From Chloroflexota bacterium (GTDB lineage: Bacteria > Chloroflexota > Ktedonobacteria > Ktedonobacterales > Ktedonobacteraceae): a stretch of 9,325 nt of DNA. The notes beneath the pieces were generated by a model. The model was not told the origin of the DNA, did not search any database, and was given only the letters and a program-made list of their open reading frames with translations. A program made the translations under genes and the position numbers. The stretch is taken from assembly GCA_005881295.1 (NCBI GenBank), contig VBHS01000391.1:1-9325 (forward strand), given 5' to 3'. Within the stretch, counting starts at the first letter, position 1. Each line of letters opens with the position of its first letter. Shown piece by piece: positions 6,307 through 9,325 of the stretch.

Positions 6307-7050
6307 CTATTGCGGGCCAAGCAATGTATGGCGGATCAACATCAAATGGGTGAGCGGGCCCAAACCACCGGGCACTGGAGTGAGAAAAGAGGCCACCTCT
6401 TTCACGCCAGCAAAGTCGATATCACCGACAACTTTTCCATTGACGGTATTGATACCCGCATCCAGTACGATTGCGCCCGGCTTCACCATATCAGCAGTGA
6501 TACTGCCCGGCCGTCCCGTACTCACCACGAGGATATCGGCGCTCCTGGTAATACTGGCGAGGTCCTGCGTATACGAGTGGCAGATGGTTATTGTAGCATC
6601 CTGGCGCAGCAAGACAAGTGCAACGGGCTTGCCACCAATATTGCTGCGTCCCACAACAACAGCATTGCTACCGGCGACCGAGAGATCAGCATCGCGCAAG
6701 ACGGCGAGCATGGCATCAGCAGTGGAGGGAATGAAGCTGGGAAAGCCAAGCAGCAGGTTTCCGGCATTGCGCGAGCCAAGGCCGTCAACGTCCTTTTCTG
6801 GACGCAGGTCATCAGTTACTATGCGTTGTCGAATATGTGCTGGCAGCGGCAACAGGAGGACGACGCCATCGGTATTGGCGTCGTCATTGAGAGCGGCCAC
6901 TTCTGCTCGCAACTCCTCTTCTTCGATTTCAAAAGGGTAGGCCAGTGTAGCGCAGCCCAATCCGATGGCCCGGCACGATCGTACCAGAGAGACTTGGGGG
7001 GTATAATAGCAAATACCGAAAAAATGCGCTACAATGCCCAATAGACACAC
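6307..7050 (-). CDS. folD: FolD-like methylenetetrahydrofolate dehydrogenase/cyclohydrolase, N-terminally truncated and divergent
   Basis: FolD interconverts 5,10-methylene-, methenyl- and 10-formyl-tetrahydrofolate with NADP+. This 247-residue frame has the family core: LLLPLPAHI (65-73), EKDVDG (85-90), the Rossmann segment VVGRSNIGGKPVALVLL (132-148), ADILVVSTGRPG (171-182), VKPGAIVLDAGIN and the signature TPVPGGLGPLT (224-234). Several things are wrong for an enzyme. About 40 N-terminal residues are missing. Clear similarity starts only near LVRSCRAIGL (22-31), where the catalytic Lys of YVxxK aligns with Leu22. The catalytic Gln of VQLPLP aligns with Leu66. The usual PCTPxG reads PSTADA (109-114). 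The start used, GTG at 7050, has no Shine-Dalgarno sequence. It may be a decaying paralog or a non-catalytic relative; a functional FolD would then be elsewhere in the genome. Confidence 0.72.
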   Translation of the reverse strand: MCLLGIVAHFFGICYYTPQVSLVRSCRAIGLGCATLAYPFEIEEEELRAEVAALNDDANTDGVVLLLPLPAHIRQRIVTDDLRPEKDVDGLGSRNAGNLLLGFPSFIPSTADAMLAVLRDADLSVAGSNAVVVGRSNIGGKPVALVLLRQDATITICHSYTQDLASITRSADILVVSTGRPGSITADMVKPGAIVLDAGINTVNGKVVGDIDFAGVKEVASFLTPVPGGLGPLTHLMLIRHTLLGPQ

Positions 7051-7058
7051 AGGTAGAG

Positions 7059-7064
7059 TATACT
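7059..7064 (+). promoter_or_regulatory. Weak candidate -10 for yajQ
   Basis: TATACT, inside the palindrome AGTATACT, 82 bases before the yajQ ATG. The best -35 is a poor TGCCCA (7035-7040) at 18 nt spacing. Between this and the gene there is a small inverted repeat GGAGA/TCTCC (7085-7089 and 7097-7101) in the leader. Confidence 0.25.
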
Positions 7065-7132
7065 ATCGGTCGGTCGAGGACATGGGAGAGGAAATATCTC
7101 CTGGTAGCCATTCTGTACCAGTTACACGTCAA

Positions 7133-7140
7133 AGAGAGGA
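7133..7140 (+). promoter_or_regulatory. Shine-Dalgarno site of yajQ
   Basis: AGAGAGGA with its GAGG core (7136-7139) six bases from the ATG at 7146. It supports the chosen start. Confidence 0.65.
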
Positions 7141-7145
7141 ATACC

Positions 7146-7640
7146 ATGGCTGGAGATAGTTCATTTGATATAGTTTCACAATTCGACGAGCAGGAACTGG
7201 TCAACGCCATTGACCAGACACGACGAGAAGTCCATACTCGTTACGATTTGAAAGATACAAAAACCGAGATAACGCTCAGTAAAACGAGCATCACTATCCT
7301 CACCGATAGTTCACTTACGCTCAAAAATGTACGGGATATCCTTGAATCGAAAGCGATTCGTCGCAACCTCTCCTTGAAGATTTTCAAACCGGGAAAAGAG
7401 GAGAACGCGGCTGGTGGCAGAGTACGCCAGGTCATTGAATTGCAACAGGGGATTTCACAGGAACTCGCCAAAGAGATAAGCAAGTACATCCGTGACAACA
7501 ACCCCAAAGTGCGTCCACAAGTCCAGGGAGATGCCGTGCGAGTGACGGCCAAAAGCCGCGACGAGCTGCAAGGTGTAATCGCCCTGCTCAAGCAAAAAGA
7601 TTACCCGGTAGCCTTACAATTCATCAATTACCGCGGGTAA
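7146..7640 (+). CDS. yajQ: YajQ family nucleotide-binding protein (UPF0234)
   Basis: A complete 164-residue protein, the usual length for YajQ. The family has two ferredoxin-like folds. Members have been reported to bind cyclic di-GMP (a Xanthomonas homolog acting with a transcription factor), and other members bind RNA or nucleotides. Family marks are the N-terminal SFDIVSQFDEQELVNAIDQ, the RYDLKDTKTEI segment (about 32-42), GGRVRQVIELQQGISQE (about 89-105), VRPQVQGDAVRVTAKSRDELQGVIALL (about 122-148) and the terminal ALQFINYRG. The start is supported by a Shine-Dalgarno site. It appears to be a stand-alone gene with its own leader. No cyclic di-GMP synthase or phosphodiesterase is visible nearby, so ligand and partner here are unknown. 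Confidence 0.96.
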   Translation: MAGDSSFDIVSQFDEQELVNAIDQTRREVHTRYDLKDTKTEITLSKTSITILTDSSLTLKNVRDILESKAIRRNLSLKIFKPGKEENAAGGRVRQVIELQQGISQELAKEISKYIRDNNPKVRPQVQGDAVRVTAKSRDELQGVIALLKQKDYPVALQFINYRG

Positions 7641-7668
7641 TACCTCAAATTGCCCTCACCGGACAAAA

Positions 7669-7682
7669 GGTACTTTAGTACC
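7669..7682. repeat. Perfect inverted repeat after yajQ
   Basis: GGTACT-TT-AGTACC, 6-bp arms with a two-base centre, 28 nt after the yajQ stop and flanked by A runs. On the plus strand it is followed by A rather than T, so it is a poor intrinsic terminator for yajQ. It could be a protein-binding site or a minor hairpin. Confidence 0.5.
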
Positions 7683-7729
7683 AAAAAAGAGGCGTAAAAC
7701 AAGTTTTGTAGTAACCTAGATTTAACTAG

Positions 7730-7753
7730 ACAGTTGAGTTTACAGTTGAGTTT
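7730..7753 (+). repeat. Perfect 12-nt tandem repeat upstream of the TPR gene
   Basis: The unit ACAGTTGAGTTT occurs twice head to tail without a gap (7730-7741 and 7742-7753). It ends eight bases before the candidate -35 of the TPR gene. A directly repeated site slightly longer than one helical turn, just upstream of a promoter, is a layout used by some dimeric activators; the function is inferred from position only. Confidence 0.6.
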
Positions 7754-7760
7754 GGGCGGT

Positions 7761-7790
7761 GCGACACGTCGTGCCTCTCTTATGTAATAT
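7761..7790 (+). promoter_or_regulatory. Candidate promoter of the TPR gene
   Basis: GCGACA (7761-7766, matching GACA of TTGACA) and TAATAT (7785-7790, four of six) at 18 nt spacing. Transcription would start near 7797, leaving a short leader of about 16 bases. The adjacent tandem repeat would then lie at roughly -67 to -44. Confidence 0.3.
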
Positions 7791-7812
7791 CATGTGAGAA
7801 AGCGAACCTTTA

Positions 7813-9325
7813 ATGCCTGGGAACAGACAAGCCTTCAGTACAGCGATGAACGCAGCAGACCGATACCGTTGGGATAGTCAGTGGGCGGAGGCCGCAAAGG
7901 AGTACCAACGAGCACTAGTAGAGTTCCCAGATGACGCGATGGCCCGTGGCGGACTAGGTTTCTGCTACATGCAGACCAAGCAGTGGCAGAAAGCTCTCGA
8001 CGAATATGAATATACGCTGAAGCGTGATCATGGCAACATTATCGCTTTGAGCAAGACAGCTGAGCTCTATGGCATCCTTAACCGGCGCGACGATGCATAC
8101 CTCGCGTATCTCCACCTGGCGGATCTATACTCGCAGGCCGGTCAAGGTGCTCGAGCCGAAGCGGCCTGGCAAAAGGCTGTTCAGTTGTCTCCTGGCGACC
8201 CCGAGCCACATGAGCGTCTCGCAGCCTACTACTACGGGAAAAAAGATATCGCCTTTATGATCCAGGAGCGCCTGGCTGCCGCTCAAGGATACCTTCAACG
8301 CAATGACGTTACAGCGGCTCGCGCACAGTGCGAAGAAGTCCTGCGCGCGGACGCTTCAAATAAACAGGCAAAGCAGCTGCTCTCGTCGATGAATGGGCAT
8401 AAGCAGCAACATTCAGGCCCTCACTCGGCAGCAGCAGGGGCAACGTTTTCATCGGTAACGGGTACGATGGCTGGCGCGCCATCAGGCTCTTTAGCATTTT
8501 CAGGTAGTCCGATGGCCGAGACGGCCGCAACGGGCAACTTTAGCGGAGGGAATACAGGCAACATGGGTAATATGGGTAGCGCGGCCAATTTTAACGGTGT
8601 GGGTAATCCTGGGCCATCTTATGCCAATGCGGGCATGGCTGGCGGCATGGAATCATCTCCACGCAGGCGCATTACTGCTAGCCAGGTCACCGGTGTGTTG
8701 AAACAGGCTCAAACCTTTCAGACCCAGGGTCGTTTTAATGATGCTATCGACCTCTGTGAACAGATCCTGGAGAGTGGCTTTGATCGGCCAGACGCGCGAT
8801 ACTTTTTAGGCTGGCTGTATCAAGAGCAGCAGCGCTGGGATGAGGCTATCAGTCAATTCCAGCTACTGCTCAATGACCCCGATTACGCACTTTCTTGTTA
8901 CTATGCATTGGGACAGTGCTATCGCGCGCGCGGAGACCTGCGCACAGCGACGGTCCATTTTGATGAGGCCGTTGACCGCGTGAACCTCGACGCCCTGACC
9001 GTTGAAGAGTCTGACCAGCTGGTTCAGCTCTGCCAGGAAGCGGCAGAAGCTCACCGTGCCTTAGGGGAGCAGGAACAGGCCTTGACGGTCTACAATGCCC
9101 TGCTGGGTTTCCTGCGCAGCCGCGGCTGGAATGACAAGGTCGCCCAGGTCGAGTTTATGATGCAACAGCTCATGAATGGGTCTGCCCCAGGGCGGCCTGC
9201 TACGCCTCCACCGCAGCAACAGCCCCTGCAAGATGCCGCAACGATGACCTTTAGCGCCGGGAATATGCCGCACAACGCGCCACCACCCGCTTCGGCACAG
9301 TTGCCGGCGTCACCGCAGGTATCGA
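7813..9325 (+). CDS. Tetratricopeptide-repeat protein, open at the right edge
   Basis: The frame runs 504 codons from ATG 7813 to the end of the window without a stop, so the gene is partial at its 3' end. Two blocks of TPR helices are visible. The first (about 13-190) has four or more repeats, for example WAEAAKEYQRALVEFPDD, WQKALDEYEYTLKRD, ARAEAAWQKAVQLSPGDPEP and VTAARAQCEEVLRADAS. The second (about 296-440) includes FNDAIDLCEQILESG, WDEAISQFQLLLNDPD, LRTATVHFDEAVDRV and QALTVYNALLGFL. Between them is a low-complexity linker (about 194-288) rich in Gly, Asn, Met, Ser and Ala. After residue 456 the chain becomes Pro/Gln/Ala-rich. No signal peptide or membrane segment is seen, so a cytoplasmic protein-protein scaffold is likely. 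GAGAAAG is a weak ribosome site; an in-frame ATG at 7846 is less supported. Partner and process are unknown. Confidence 0.88.
   Translation, partial: MPGNRQAFSTAMNAADRYRWDSQWAEAAKEYQRALVEFPDDAMARGGLGFCYMQTKQWQKALDEYEYTLKRDHGNIIALSKTAELYGILNRRDDAYLAYLHLADLYSQAGQGARAEAAWQKAVQLSPGDPEPHERLAAYYYGKKDIAFMIQERLAAAQGYLQRNDVTAARAQCEEVLRADASNKQAKQLLSSMNGHKQQHSGPHSAAAGATFSSVTGTMAGAPSGSLAFSGSPMAETAATGNFSGGNTGNMGNMGSAANFNGVGNPGPSYANAGMAGGMESSPRRRITASQVTGVLKQAQTFQTQGRFNDAIDLCEQILESGFDRPDARYFLGWLYQEQQRWDEAISQFQLLLNDPDYALSCYYALGQCYRARGDLRTATVHFDEAVDRVNLDALTVEESDQLVQLCQEAAEAHRALGEQEQALTVYNALLGFLRSRGWNDKVAQVEFMMQQLMNGSAPGRPATPPPQQQPLQDAATMTFSAGNMPHNAPPPASAQLPASPQVS

Noticed and set aside
7002..7007. A perfect plus-strand TATAAT inside the 5' part of the folD-like gene as a yajQ promoter
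   Set aside because: No -35-like hexamer lies at 16-18 nt spacing and the leader would be nearly 140 nt; not strong enough to list.
6302..7044. Two long plus-strand open frames (212 and 244 codons) opposite the folD-like gene
   Set aside because: They lie antisense to a frame with clear FolD signatures, have no recognisable domain and no good ribosome sites; they are mirror frames of the real gene.
3121..7110. Direct or inverted repeats at the two edges of the ispH-folD block (for example CATGGGA at 3128 and 7081)
   Set aside because: The shared string is only about seven bases and neighbouring sequence does not align; no evidence of transposon ends or target duplication.

Overview
The window (9,325 bp, moderate GC) reads as a piece of bacterial chromosome. 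It carries eight protein genes and no recognisable RNA gene, CRISPR array or insertion sequence. A lipid-anchored WD40 propeller with near-identical AWSPDG blades, a Bacillus-type IspH, a YajQ protein and a large 'helicase-associated' protein without an ATPase suggest a Chloroflexota bacterium of the Ktedonobacteria type. That assignment is inference from protein style, not from a marker gene.

Layout, left to right: (1) a WD40 lipoprotein (15-1055, +); (2) a multi-pass membrane protein resembling GT-C glycosyltransferases (1108-2082, -), convergent with it; (3) a PhyH-family Fe(II)/2-oxoglutarate dioxygenase (2265-3038, -), upstream of the membrane protein on the same strand; (4) an ispH reading frame lacking its N-terminal segment and first iron-sulfur cysteine (about 3215-4009, +); (5) a 751-residue helicase-associated-domain protein (4050-6305, +), 40 nt downstream of it; (6) a FolD-like gene (6307-7050, -), tail to tail with the previous gene with one base between them, also lacking its N-terminus and two catalytic residues; (7) yajQ (7146-7640, +); (8) a TPR protein open at the right edge (7813-9325, +), behind a 172-nt intergenic region with a perfect 12-nt tandem repeat and a hairpin-like palindrome.

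No obvious single pathway or defence system joins these genes. IspH (isoprenoid precursors) and FolD (one-carbon folate) are metabolic, YajQ is a nucleotide/RNA-binding regulator, and the WD40 and TPR proteins are scaffold types. The most notable feature is structural. The ispH and folD frames lie at opposite ends of one 3.8-kb block, and both lack their 5' ends at the block's outer edges. The block may be a rearranged fragment, or the two genes may be decaying paralogs; assembly errors must be excluded first. No convincing new multi-gene system is visible.
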